Shown: in pieces, positions 32,701 through 43,999 of the stretch
Position numbering within the stretch: the first letter of the stretch is position 1
How the letters are laid out: every line of letters starts with the position of its first letter
Source: Sarocladium kiliense
Taxonomy: Eukaryota > Ascomycota > Sordariomycetes > Hypocreales > Sarocladiaceae
NCBI GenBank assembly: GCA_030734395.1
Contig: JAUZTG010000011.1
Location: 186,001-250,000 of the forward strand
Length of the DNA stretch: 64,000 nucleotides
Reading direction: 5' to 3'
Made by a program: the position numbers and the translations under genes
Notes under the pieces: model-generated
What the model was told of the DNA's origin: nothing
What the model saw: only the letters and a program-made list of their open reading frames with translations
The model's database searches: none

Positions 32701-34265
32701 TGCGCATGACAACTCAGCAGAGACTGCCGGTTACTTCCACAAGGTCTATATCGAGCCAGCGTGGGCCAAGTTCCTCCAGACGGCGTCTTCAGAAGAATGT
32801 GAGAAGGATGAGATTGTGGCAGCGTTCCCATTCCATGGGTATTTCGCGGACGCTCCTCAACCTCTCTTCCCAGAAGACTCGACGCGTGCTCAGGTCCTCG
32901 AAATCGCTGACGGCTGCTACTATCACATCTCAAAGATCTTCTCCGAGCTTGCTGACGTGGTCCCGTTCGAGATTCTGCGTCGCGAGAAGGACAAGGCCAA
33001 CTACCTCCTCACCAACGAGGCGCGCATTGTTGCCATGACCACGACACACGCGGCAATAAAAAGAGGAGAGATTGCAGCGCTGGGCTTCCATTACGACAAC
33101 GTCATCATGGAAGAAGCTGCTCAGATCACGGAGATCGAGACGTTCTTACCACTGGCTATGCAGAAGCCTGTCAATGGTGAGATGAGGTTGCAAAGAGTTG
33201 TGCTTTGTGGTGATCACTTCCAAAATTCTCCAGTCATCCAGAGCTTGGCATTCAGACACTACGCAAACCTAGAACAATCGCTGTTCTCACGATTTGTGCG
33301 CTTGGGCGTGCCAACCATCACCCTTGACCAACAGGGCCGTGCAAGACCGTCAATCGCCAGCCTCTATTCATGGAGATACCCCAAACTCGAGAGCCTACCG
33401 TCTGTGCAGACGAACCCCGAATTCGTCCGGGCAAACGCTGGCTTCAAGTTTGACTACCAATTCATCAACGTGCCGAACTACAAGGGCAAGGGCGAGGCAG
33501 AACCAACACCACACTTTATTCAGAACCTGGGAGAGGCAGAGTACGCCGTCGCGATGTACCAGTACATGAGACTCCTGGGCTACCCGGCCGAGAAGATCAG
33601 CATTCTCACCACATATGCCGGTCAGCGAGCATTGGTCAGGGATGTATTGAACCATAGATGCGCACGCAACCCCGTCTTCGGGCTGCCAAAGGTGGTTGCC
33701 ACGGTGGACAAATACCAAGGCGAGCAGAATGATTGTAAGTTCGCTTCCTCTTTCGACACGAAAGCCGCGACTACGACTTGTGAGCTAATATATGTGTACA
33801 GACATCATTCTTTCGCTGACACGAACGTCCCGCGTCGGCTACCTGCGCGATGTACGTCGCATGACAGTCGCCGTATCCCGTGCTCGCTTGGGTCTCTACG
33901 TCTTAGGGCGTCGCGAGGTGTTCGAAGCATGTCCAGAGTTGCGGCCAGCCTTCGATATCCTTCTCAGTAGGCCAGACAAGCTCATGCTCGTGACTGGAGA
34001 GATGTGGCCAACGGAGCGGTCACTTCTGGAGGACGATACAGGTTCTGTCGATGGTGAAGTGGCAATGGAAAGCGTTGAGCATCTTGGAAAGTACGTGTAT
34101 GAGATGACGGGGACGAGAATCAAGCAGTTGGAGAGTGAGAGGGGGGTGCCGATGGGAGGGGAGGTGATTCCTGAAGAGCAGCTGGATGAGGATGAAGAGG
34201 GAGAGGGAGACGAGGATGTCCCATTAGAGCCGGATATTCTGGAGGTCAGGGAAGGCGAAGCTTGA
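29731..34265 (+). CDS. cwf11: intron-binding RNA helicase Aquarius/Cwf11
   Basis: Spliceosome-associated SF1 helicase of the Aquarius family, part of the intron-binding complex. Exons: 29731-30023, 30084-30184, 30235-30621, 30672-33734 and 33802-34265, 1435 residues. The N-terminal half is the helical ARMADILLO-like region (LESYLWPGYTEEASNYHVLLIALIANVKRREHLETW across two splices). The helicase core holds Walker A VVGPPGTGKTDVA at about residues 832-845, motif II as NVIMEEAAQITEIE, motif III LCGDHFQNSPVIQ, motif IV QQGRARPSIASLYSWRY, TTYAGQR, motif V VDKYQGEQNDY completed by the last splice, and motif VI VAVSRARLGLYVLGR. The tail is Glu/Asp-rich. Phase is kept at all four introns. A Lys/Arg patch SKKRRRDAEP before the core may be a nuclear signal. 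Confidence 0.95.
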
Positions 34266-37076
34266 GAGCACCTGCCTACTCATGAATAGACCGTACAAGT
34301 GGCGAGGAAAAGCATCGTGTCTTTTACGTCCCAAATCATCGTCGCCTGTCTGGTACCTGGCCGAGCCCGACGTAGCGTTTGGTCAGCCCCGAACAGACGT
34401 ACTAGTTCGTGACAGAGGGCAGGCTCAACGCTGCTCTACCAGGATTAAACCCTCATTACAATGCACCTTCTGGCGGAACATCGTTGATCATGTTCTGCTT
34501 GCCCTTCGAGTGATGGGTATCACTATTGATCCAAGGTCCGCTCATCGTGATGCTTCTAGCTTCCTTGCCATTCTCAGACACAGATCGAATCTTGACGGGC
34601 TGCACCACGATTGGGATTGGTAAGCTGGGTGGTATCCGCTGCATTTGTGGGTTTGGTAGTGTCCGTGAGGTATTGGCGATTTGACAAAAACATACCAGAT
34701 TGTGATGCTCCAGTTCATCCTGCAAGTACCTTACATGTCACAGGGAGTCATCCATAGTAAGTCTCGCGGTCCATTCACTCCGCTTGTTGATGTGGGGTAG
34801 CCTCCGATGCACACAGGGTCTCCAAACGCTTCTAGGACACACTCCCTACATTATTCTATTATCCAGACTACAGTACTGTTTTGCTGATATTCAAACCATA
34901 TCCATCTTGCGGAGCTGTTGCATCAAGGAATTCTGAACTCGATACCCGGGGGCCATCGATGTTGATGTGGTGTACCGGGTAGGCCTGTATCCGAACTAGG
35001 GGTCTGGCGGAAGCCGCACAGCTGTGAAAACCCGACACTCGGCACCCCTTTACGGACGCGTTGCTCCGTGCTCAGATAAGATTTCCTTTGAGATTAGGCA
35101 TTGGCGTGGAATGTAATGCTCAAGGGAACAAAGAAGTCGAGCATAGAAGAGCTGGAACCAGGACCCTCTTGACAGGCCCACGCGTCGGGCTTCGATATTG
35201 TTCTCTTCGCGAACACCATGCTTCATCTGCAGTGGACTACATGAATCTGATTCTTGCTGAGCAAAGCTTGGTTCATAAGAGTTAAGACTACCGGTCTACG
35301 GGGTTGGAGTTGTAACAGCAAAATGATAAGCTAATTACTGAACGCCGCGATGAGCAGGCCATCGAAGGTGTACAGTAGGTGGTCCACGATGTATCGGCCC
35401 CTTATAAATTCAACCGCCGTATGGAACCGACAACATCAACGGGGACAGGGGAACAAACATGCACAGACTCGCGCCAAGGGTAGCGTCCTCTAGGCTCTGA
35501 AGGGTGGCGTGTAAGATGTGAAAGTACTGAGGGAGAGAGGGAGGGCCCTAAGAGCATGCAGCTCCCATTTCGGGATCGCGGAGGCAGAGAATGCAAGATT
35601 ACGTCGGGATCGCGTCTCCTTTTCGGCTTGCCACCCTTCCTTTCTCCGGGAGGCACCCCCATGTCTTTCCCATCGTGGACCCAGGTCTCACATGGATGGA
35701 TGTGCAAACGCGGCACCGGATTCTCGATGGGAGATGAGATGAGGATTCTTCAGCCACAGCAACAAGGGGGCGTGGCGAGCCACACAGTGTGCAGTTGTGG
35801 CGCGCGCCGGCCACTCCCTTTGTTCAGCACCTTAAGCCGCAGCCTAAGGGGGCTGGACCCACTTTGCTGTCTACACGGTGCAACACTTGTCGCGTTGATG
35901 AGGAAGCCTCCTCGTAGGACGTGTCGAGGGTGACAACCCAAGTTCGAGTCTGGCAGTGTGTCGAGTCGAGGCGGAGCGTGTGAGTCAGTCGGTAGACGTG
36001 CGTGGGTGGCGGGAGAAGCCGAGATCGAACGGGAGGGAGGGCATCAAGTTGCCAACGGCGCCTCGCGTCTTCGTCATGGTCAGAACCATGACACACACAC
36101 ACTTGCAGTGGGCTCTCGTGTCACCCGCAGAGCTGCATGCAGGAAACACATGCAAGGCAAACAAACCTGGTCGTTGGTCAGTGGGGGAGAAACTTGCGAT
36201 GGAGCGAGCGACTGCCGACAGCCAAGCGTAAGTTGTCGAGATAAGCTGAGCCAAACCATCGTGGAGCATGGCAGTAGGAGGCACTGGCAGTAAGCATAGA
36301 AGCACCACCTGTTGCTGCTGGCTGCTAGTCATTGCTGCTTGTTTGGCCATTCAAAGACTCTGTCCGTCGACGCGTTTCGTTGTTGGTGGGAATGCCCAGC
36401 GAATTACACAGAGCGGTACAGTAACAATTGGTGGACAGCCCTTGTCCATGTCGTTCAGCACTGTGCACATGCACTGTACTAACACACCGTGTGCCTGCCT
36501 ACCTGCTCTTCATACTTTCTCACCTCCTTCCTAGCTGCAAGCACTTGCGCTTGCACCTAGGTGCCTTCAGTTGCTTCTGTCCGTTGGGGTTGCTTGCTCT
36601 TGCTTTGACTTCACCCTCATCCACGTGATCCCCGTCCTTATGTGTCATTCTCTGCCAGAAGGAGTCACACAATCACCTTGACACCGCCCTTGACTCCAGG
36701 TGTGAAGCAATGTCAGCCAACGAGCCAGACAGATTCTCCTCGCCATCAGACCACCACCCTCCTGGAGTCGCCTCGCCTACCTTTACTAGTGCTCGTAGAT
36801 AAACTGCTAACCCCGTAGTCGTCGCATGTGAGAGGCGCACAGAACACCATCATCACATCACTGGGCTCCACCCCTGGCCCCCGGCCCGCTGTTCGCTTTG
36901 CCCCATCCTCTCACCACTCTCGCTGCGTTGCCCCAGTCGCCCAGCCCGTTGCTTGGGGGCTCACACCCACTGTCTAGCACTGTTGGTCCCTACGGATGGC
37001 CGCTCCCGTACGCAAGGTTGGCCAGGGTTCTCCGTGGGTAGGCAGGTAATCAATCCTGCTGCCCAAAATTTTTTAC
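34266..37076. other. long intergenic DNA between Aquarius and eIF4G
   Basis: The largest gene-poor stretch in the window. Open frames up to 125 codons occur on both strands but none shows a domain or a convincing exon chain. A short AC run lies near 36090-36100. No tRNA or repeat element was recognised. Part is likely the eIF4G promoter; a non-coding transcript or an unrecognised small gene is possible. Confidence 0.4.
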
Positions 37077-37792
37077 CTGCTCCTCCTCCTCCCGAATTTC
37101 CCTTTCCTCTCTCCAACCACGACACATCACCAACCTCGTGTGGTAGTAGAAAAAAACAGGTGGAATCCTTTCCCTTTTTTTTTCTCTCCTTAATACACCG
37201 GCCCTGTCTTTTTCCCCTCCCTTCCTTTCCCCCTCATCACCTCGACTAGAGTCCTTCTGGTCAGGTTTCGGATTGGAATTCTGGAAAAGACCTCCCCGTC
37301 AGGAGCACGCTGAGACTCTTCTTCTTCCGTGTCGTTTCATTACCGCACATAGCGAAGATCTCTTTCGACCTCTCTCTTGGTCCATCGCCGCTCGCGCTCG
37401 CCTTGTTTCTTTTCTCTTCCACTTCACCTGGAACAGAATCCTCGGACCGACTCGACTCGACTCGTCCAGACACTCTTTTGGGACTCTGAGATTAAGCCCT
37501 CCTTGATTTTCGATCGAGCACTGCCTGTCGACTTCGTTTTCGCTCTCGCCCAAATCGCGTTTCGACTTTGCCTCAACGAACTTCGATTCGCCCCTTAATC
37601 GCTCCACCGAGCTTTTTTGCCCTGCGAAAGAGAACTTCGTCTTTCTTAGCGACGACCAACCAAGAACCGCCCCTTGCGCTCTCGATCTGTTCGTCTGCGC
37701 CCCTTCCCACGGCTAGTCTCTCCGACGACCCACGAATCGATCAAGTTTTCGCGTCGCCCTTGCGCCTATCGCGAACCAAACACGATTCCCAT
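37077..37792 (+). promoter_or_regulatory. C/T-rich core promoter and leader of eIF4G
   Basis: From about 37077 to 37250 the plus strand is mostly pyrimidine with long C and T runs, and C/T-rich sequence continues to about 37520. Such tracts precede the start sites of highly expressed ascomycete genes. The leader would be long (several hundred nt), as expected for eIF4G. An in-frame upstream ATG at 37568 gives a 75-residue extension that I do not favour. Confidence 0.5.
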
Positions 37793-40700
37793 ATGACGTC
37801 GCCTGCGAACCAGCAGAACCCCATCCCGGCCACCAACTCCTCCGCGACGACGGCTTCATATGCCTCCGCAGCAGGTGCGCCAAATAAGCAGCCAGCCCAG
37901 GCGCCCGTAGTCGCAACCGGCTCCCAAGCCCCCGTCGTCGTTGGCTCCTCTGCGTCTCCCGCACAGAATGCTAACAGGACCTCGACGTCCCCTGTGAACG
38001 GAAAGCCATCCGTTACCCCTGCAGTCCCCGCTGTCGCTAGAGGCAGCGCTCCTAACGGTTCTTCGGACCACTCTCGCAAGAGCTCCGTCACCATGGCCGC
38101 CAACGGCCCCAACTCCTACGTCGCAAACGGTGGCCCCGTCGGCGGCGCAAAGTCGGGCATCCAGTTCGGCTTCGAGTCTTCGCCAGCTCCCACACACAGC
38201 ACCCCCCAGACTTCATCGTCGGCGCCCATCCCCATCCCTGGAGGCAACTCCGGCGGCGTTCCTTCGCCTGCCGCCTCTCCTGCGCCCATCCCGCAACCTT
38301 CCGCGAGCGGCGGTCCTCCTCGATCAGGTCTGCAGCAACCTGGAGGCCCCATGCTCTTTGGTAGCCTCGGAAGCGATGGCGAGGTAAGTCACAGCTTGGC
38401 TCAGCTCTTCTAAGGCACTGCAGTGGTGCTGCGACTCCAGAATGTGCCTTCTGGCTCAGTCACTGACCTCTTTTTCTTTATAGCGCCACATGAGACAGGG
38501 CTCAGCCCCCCCAAACCCCAATGCTATGGGCCAACCTCAACCTCACGGCACTCACTTCCGACGCGAGTCTGGTCACTCCGTCTCTGGTGAGAACCAGGGT
38601 AGAGGAACTTTCGTACCCCAGGGCGGCCGCGGTGGACGTGGCTACAACCCTCAGTACAACAACCAAATGGGTTATCCCCCGAACAACCAGTTCAGGAACG
38701 GCCCAGGCCAAGGACGCGGCATGCCCCCTGCCTTCCAGCCTCAGCCCCGGAATATGGGCTACCCCAGCTCTCCCCAGCCGAGTCGGGTGCAGCCGAGCGG
38801 TTCAATGCCAGGCACGCCAAACATGCAGCAGGCCAACATGCAGCCCGGCATGCCCATGCAGACGCCGCCCCAATACCACTACCCCCCTCCAATGGGGCCG
38901 CAGCATCAACAAGTACAGTACCCTTCCTTTGCGTCATCAATGTCAAAAGCCCCCTTCAAGAAATCCAAACATCACAAGAAGAAACTTCAACACGCAGCTC
39001 GCCCAGCGGACACTGCTCGTGACAACAGGGGTGGACCACTGCGTCACCCACTTCAAGAAGCCAACAATAAGAATCCCATACCAGTCACTGTCAACGCTAC
39101 CGACAATGTCTACATTCCTCCATCAGGCCCGACAAAGCTGTCTCAAGTGTCTATGGCAGACGCCCTCAATCCACCAACAATCCCCGTCTCAATCGACCTT
39201 TCGCCCGCAAGTGGCCAATTTGAGCAACTGCTAACTATGAAATCCCAGAACTACGGCTATCCTCCGCAGCACGATGGCTACGGTCGCCCTCTGTCTATGC
39301 AGTACGGCGGTTACAACCAAATGCCATACATGGGCGGTCCCCCGCAAGCTAACTCTCCCAGCTTCAACCAGCAATTCGCACAACCTGCCTACCACCAGGC
39401 CAGCCACTCTATGTCCAGGACCCCGTCGCAACCCGAGCGCCCTTCAAGCGCCAACCAGCCGAACCAGCCTATGGTTGTCTCATCTACACCTCAGCCTCAA
39501 AACGCCCAGCCGAAGCCCGCCGCCACCAGCTTTGTGAAGCCTAGGAAGAGCGCCGCTATCCAGATCAAGAACGCGGCAGGCGAAGTCGTGGACACATCAA
39601 GCTTCAAAGCTCCCACATCCCCCGCTCCTTCTGCACAAGCTTCTAAGACACCGCCTGTCGCAGTTTCAACACCCACACCACCCCCCAAGACCTCGACACC
39701 AGCTCACACGCGAGCAGAGAGCCAGCAACCTAGCAAGACTGCCAAAGAGATCCAGGAGGAATTACGAAACAAGATCAAGGCGGCTACTGCCGAATCCTCC
39801 GAGGACACCTCGGCCGAGCGAAAGGAGCCTGCTGCCACTCCCGCTGCTAAGGAGGCACCTGTGGCTGCTGATGCGCCACCAAAGGAGGCACCCAAGGAAG
39901 CCGAGGCTGCTCCTAAGGTAGAGGAAGAGAGCGCAAAGGCCGAACCCGAGAAGCCCGCTGAGACTGAGGAGGAGGAAATGGAGCGCATGATCCGTGAAAT
40001 GGAAGAAGAAGACGCACGCCGTGAGGCCGAAGCTGAGGAGTTCAACAAGAAGAAGGCTGAAGCCAAGGCCGCCGCGAAGGCAGAAGAGGACAAGAACCGT
40101 GCGGTCAAGGCGGCTGAGGAAGACGCCAAGCTTCGTGAGCAGGAGCGTGAGATGGAGCGTCTTGAGGAAGAAAAGGAGCGTAAGCGCAACGAGGGTGGCA
40201 AGACTCTCAGCGTCGCTGAAGCCCTTGCTGCTGCACGAGCTGGCAAGGATGCTTCAACCTCGGATTCTACCAAGGTTGACGATGTCGCCCACAAGCTCGC
40301 TGGCATGAAGATCGAGGGCGACAAGGCTGCAGCGGATGCAAAGCAGACCACGGCCGAGAAGCGCGGCGTCAAACCCCAAAGGCTTGATCTCGCACCCCTC
40401 AACACCAAGCCAGTTGAGCCACCGCAACCTAGTGCTGCGTTGCAGTCACTTAAGTCGGCACGTTTCCTCACTGTTATGGGTCAGGACATCTACCCGGCTG
40501 GAATCAGCTCACCCAATCCTGCTCTCAACGCTGCTGTCGCTAAGAAAGGCAAGACGTTCCACTACGATGCCAACTTCCTGCTGCAATTCCAGAAGGTTTT
40601 CACTGAGAAGCCCTCCGTGGAATTCGATCAGCAGATCAAGAGCTTGATGGGAGATGGCGAGGGTGGTAGAGCCGGCTCAGCCAGAGCTCAGACCCCCGGT

Positions 40701-42551
40701 TCTGCTAGGCAACAGTCCCGCGGCGGCGGTGGTTTCCAGATGGGCAGCTTCAACAACACCGCCATCGGAGGCAGGACCCTCCCTGCTGGCACCACTTCCA
40801 AGGATCGGTTTGCTATGTCCAGTGGCAGCATGCCACGGCCGCAACCCATGGCTTCGTTCCAGCGCCCGGGTGGAGCTTTCCCCAGCTCTTCTTCAATGTC
40901 TCGCACTCCCTCCCAGTCTGGTCTCCCGAACTCACCCAGGCAGTCCAGTCAACGCACTCGAGGAGGCAGCAAGCGCTATGATGGTAAGGAAGCACAAGCC
41001 GCGAAGACTATGCCCCTCACTGCTGGCATGGAGCTCAAGCCTATCGCTGTCACCGCCAGCGGATGGAAACCCACCAGTATCGGCAGCAGACCTGGTGCAT
41101 CAACTGGCGCGGGTAGTTACATGGAGCCGGAAATGGTGCAGCGTAAGGTTAAGGCTGCTCTCAACAAGATGACGCCCGAGAAGTTCGACAGGATTGCGGA
41201 CCAGATTCTTGAGATTGCCTCTCAGTCTAAGGACGAGTCTGATGGTCGCACTCTGCGCCAGGTCATTCAGCTTACCTTTGAGAAGGCTACTGATGAGGCT
41301 CACTGGGCTTCGATGTACGCCAAGTTCTGCAAGCGTATGCTCGAGACTATCAGTCCTGAGGTTCGCGACGAAGGCATCAAAGATAAGAATGGTCAGGTTG
41401 TCAGTGGTGGTAACCTCTTCCGCAAGTACCTCTTGAACCGTTGCCAAGAGGAGTTCGAGAATGGTTGGGTCTCCAAGAAGGATGAGGCGGAGCCAACTGA
41501 GGGCGATGCTGACAAGGGTGAGGGCGACAATGCCGAGGGCGACAAGAAGGATGGTGAGAAGAAGCTCGGTGACACCACCCTGATGTCTGATGAGTACTAT
41601 AAGGCTGCTGCGGCGAAGCGTCGTGGTCTCGGCCTTGTCCAGTTCATTGGTGAGCTCTTCAAACTTGGCATGCTCACGGAGCGCATCATGCACCAATGTG
41701 TGCACAGACTCGTCGACTATAAGGGAGTTCCCGACGAGGCTGAGATTGAGTCGCTCTGCAAGCTGCTGCGCACCATCGGCTACAACTTGGATCAGAGCGA
41801 GAGGGGTGCGGGCATGATGAATGCCTACTTCACTCGCATCCAGCAAGCTATTGACATGCCTGAGTTGCCGAGCAGAATGAAGTTCATGCTTATGGATGTG
41901 GTTGATCTGCGCAGGGCAGGCTGGCAGTCCAAGGATGGCAACAAGGGCCCGAAGACCCTTGATGAGGTCCGCGCCGAGGTATGTTTCTAACTGTTCACTG
42001 TGAGCGCACAAAGTTCCTGGCTAATGTATTATAGGCGGAGGCCGCACAGGCTGCCAAGGCACAGGAGAATGCGCGTAGCAACCAGCGCGGTGGTGGTCGC
42101 CCGCCTGCTGGCCGTGGTGACGCCCGCAACTTCTCCCAAGGCTATCAGCAGCAGAACAATAACCAGGTTGGCCTGGATGACCTGAGGAGGCTGAAGGGAT
42201 CTGCGAGCCGCACTTCAAGCCAAAACGTGACTCTGGGTCCCACTTCGATGTTCTCTTCTCGCAGCAACAGTGGAAGGCGCATGGGTCCTGGAGGTTCTCT
42301 GGGTCGTCCTGGTGAGGACTCCGGCGCCTCTTCTCGCACTGGCACTCCCCCTACGCGCGAGAACACCTCCCGCTCCAACACATTCGGGTAAGTTTCTACC
42401 AATGAATATTCTGCGCCAAACCACACTAACACATGCCAACAGACTTCTTGCAACCATGGGGGATGAGGATCCAACCTCGCCACCGTCTACTGCCGCGTCT
42501 CCCGCCGTGTCAAAGGCTGTCCCTGACAGCGACAAGAAGGGAGGCGAATGA
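37793..42551 (+). CDS. TIF4631: translation initiation factor eIF4G
   Basis: Scaffold of the cap-binding complex, joining eIF4E, eIF4A and PABP. Exons: 37793-38383, 38484-41978, 42035-42387 and 42443-42551, 1515 residues. The N-terminal 600 residues are Pro/Gln/Asn/Gly-rich, with an RGG-like patch GRGGRGYNPQ. An Ala/Glu/Lys-rich coiled stretch (about residues 690-820) precedes the eIF4E-binding motif YDANFLL at about residue 890. The MIF4G HEAT domain begins near residue 1077 (VQRKVKAALNKMTPEKFDRI) and runs through LTFEKATDEAHWASMYAKFC, FIGELFKLGMLTERIMH and SRMKFMLMDVVDLRR. The C-terminus is RG/Ser-rich and lacks the MA3 domain of animal eIF4G, as usual in fungi. Start 37793 (MTSPANQQNPIPATN) is chosen; an intron-like in-frame segment lies at 38913-39248. 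Confidence 0.93.
38913..39248 (+). other. intron-like in-frame segment (exitron candidate) inside eIF4G
   Basis: 336 nt, exactly 112 codons, with no stop in the eIF4G frame. It begins with GTACAG after CAT-CAA-CAA and ends TGCTAACTATGAAATCCCAG, a textbook branch site and acceptor, both at phase 0. Its translation (Lys/His-rich, then Asn/Pro/Thr/Ser-rich) differs from the Gln/Tyr/Gly/Pro-rich sequence on both sides. Either reading, spliced or retained, gives a full eIF4G. Confidence 0.5.
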
Positions 42552-43999
42552 GCCTCTACTACATGTTCAACAAAAGTGTGATGCATATTCCCCGGCAAAA
42601 TAGACAGGCGGCGTCGTTTTCTCTTTTCTCCCGTTTCTTGCATTTACATGGACCCTGTCGTTACCGACAGAGGTATGTTCGCAGTTGTTGCGATCCCGTT
42701 CTCCAAAAGTTTGTTGCAGGCGCATCTAGTCGCACCAATGATACCTCTACATCAATCACAACCACCATCATCATCCACACCTCCCCTGAATAGATCCTAC
42801 TTGAGCACTGCAGACGAGCCAGCCCTGTTACTCCAGAGGAGAAGGGAAGCCTAGAATGGTGGTTCCCTGACATCTTCTCGGGCTGTCCGTCTCTCTGAAG
42901 ACGAACCCTACTGTTTTTCCATATGCGAGATCATTCCTTGTTCTTTGATCTTGAGCATCTGAGTCACCTTGCGTTCTGCTGTCGCAGCGGCATCCGCACA
43001 CCCTGGGTCGAGCTCATCTACCTTTCTGCGTTCTTACATTTTAATTGTTCTTGCCTTGCTCGCGCATGATTCATACATTCTTGCTCTTTTGCCTCCTTTG
43101 AAGCTCAGGGGGAACGCATGCAGATGGGAGAACGTGCCTGGGGCTCGCAAATGGTGGTGGCGGAAAATGCGTGGGATGATGATGGGGAAGTGAGGCGAAG
43201 CATTTACCTTCGCCCACGTAGAACAGTCCAGAGGAGTGGATGTCGACGTTAGCCAGCCTGTGGGAGACCATGAGCAGCATCATGTTGGCGAGCAAACAAG
43301 GCCAAGATTCATCGACTCGCCACCGGTGTGTCAGAGCCCGACGTGCTTGTCTGCTGCTCTTGCCACGAGCAGCCTTATCTGCCGGCCGATTCTCAGCAAC
43401 GACGGCCGCGCGGATGGTGTGCCTATCGTCTGGACATTGTACATCATCTAATTGGTTTTGTTTCCTGCGAGAGAAAAAGGGAAGAAGAGGAGGGGGGAAT
43501 GCCTTGGTTTTTCTTGCTCGCTTCTTTTCTGTGGGAGCATAGCAAATATATACATACTTTTCACTTGTGCTTGCCTTGACCACTTTCAGTGATAATTGTA
43601 ACTTCATCCTCCCCAGCCTTAAGCCAGATCGTTTTGGGCGTGGCCTATCCGGGCAGAAGCCAGTACGCCAAATCCATTGTGAAAACAATGGTGAACACAT
43701 CAGAGAAAGCAGATGATGATTTTGAGATAAGATAACATGACTTGATTGATGCCCTTAAAACGCCCTCCGTCACTCAAAACTTGAAATCTCGCTTTGCCCT
43801 AAGCCTCTCATCTTCCTCGTGGTCATTATCCCAATCCATCAAAACCTTTGCTTAACGATGCACGCAACCAACTACCAAAGTCAAATCCAAGTAACACCTT
43901 CAAAAGGAAAGACGAAAAAAAAAGCCAGCTTCTCTCTATGTGATAGCTTCGCTCGTTTTCATCGTCTAAGACGACGTTCCGACCAGTTGGTGAATACTC
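42552..43999. other. convergent 3' flanks of eIF4G and POL1
   Basis: 1.4 kb between two stop codons facing each other. It presumably holds both 3' UTRs. A 209-codon minus-strand frame at 43071-43700 has no domain and odd composition and is not called. No RNA gene was seen. Confidence 0.5.

Noticed and set aside
35090..35180. tRNA-like stretch with a GAACC-type T-loop
   Set aside because: No matching acceptor, D or anticodon stems could be formed at the right spacing.
37568..37792. Longer eIF4G start at 37568
   Set aside because: The extra 75 residues are encoded by C/T-rich leader-like sequence, whereas the protein starting at 37793 has the usual N-terminal style.
39704..40471. 255-codon minus-strand frame inside eIF4G
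   Set aside because: Ser/Ala-rich mirror of the Glu/Lys/Ala-rich eIF4G coiled region.
41100..42011. 303-codon minus-strand frame opposite the MIF4G domain
   Set aside because: The sense strand encodes a conserved domain; the antisense translation has no independent support.
43071..43700. 209-codon minus-strand frame between eIF4G and POL1
   Set aside because: No domain, irregular composition, and located in the convergent 3' flanks.
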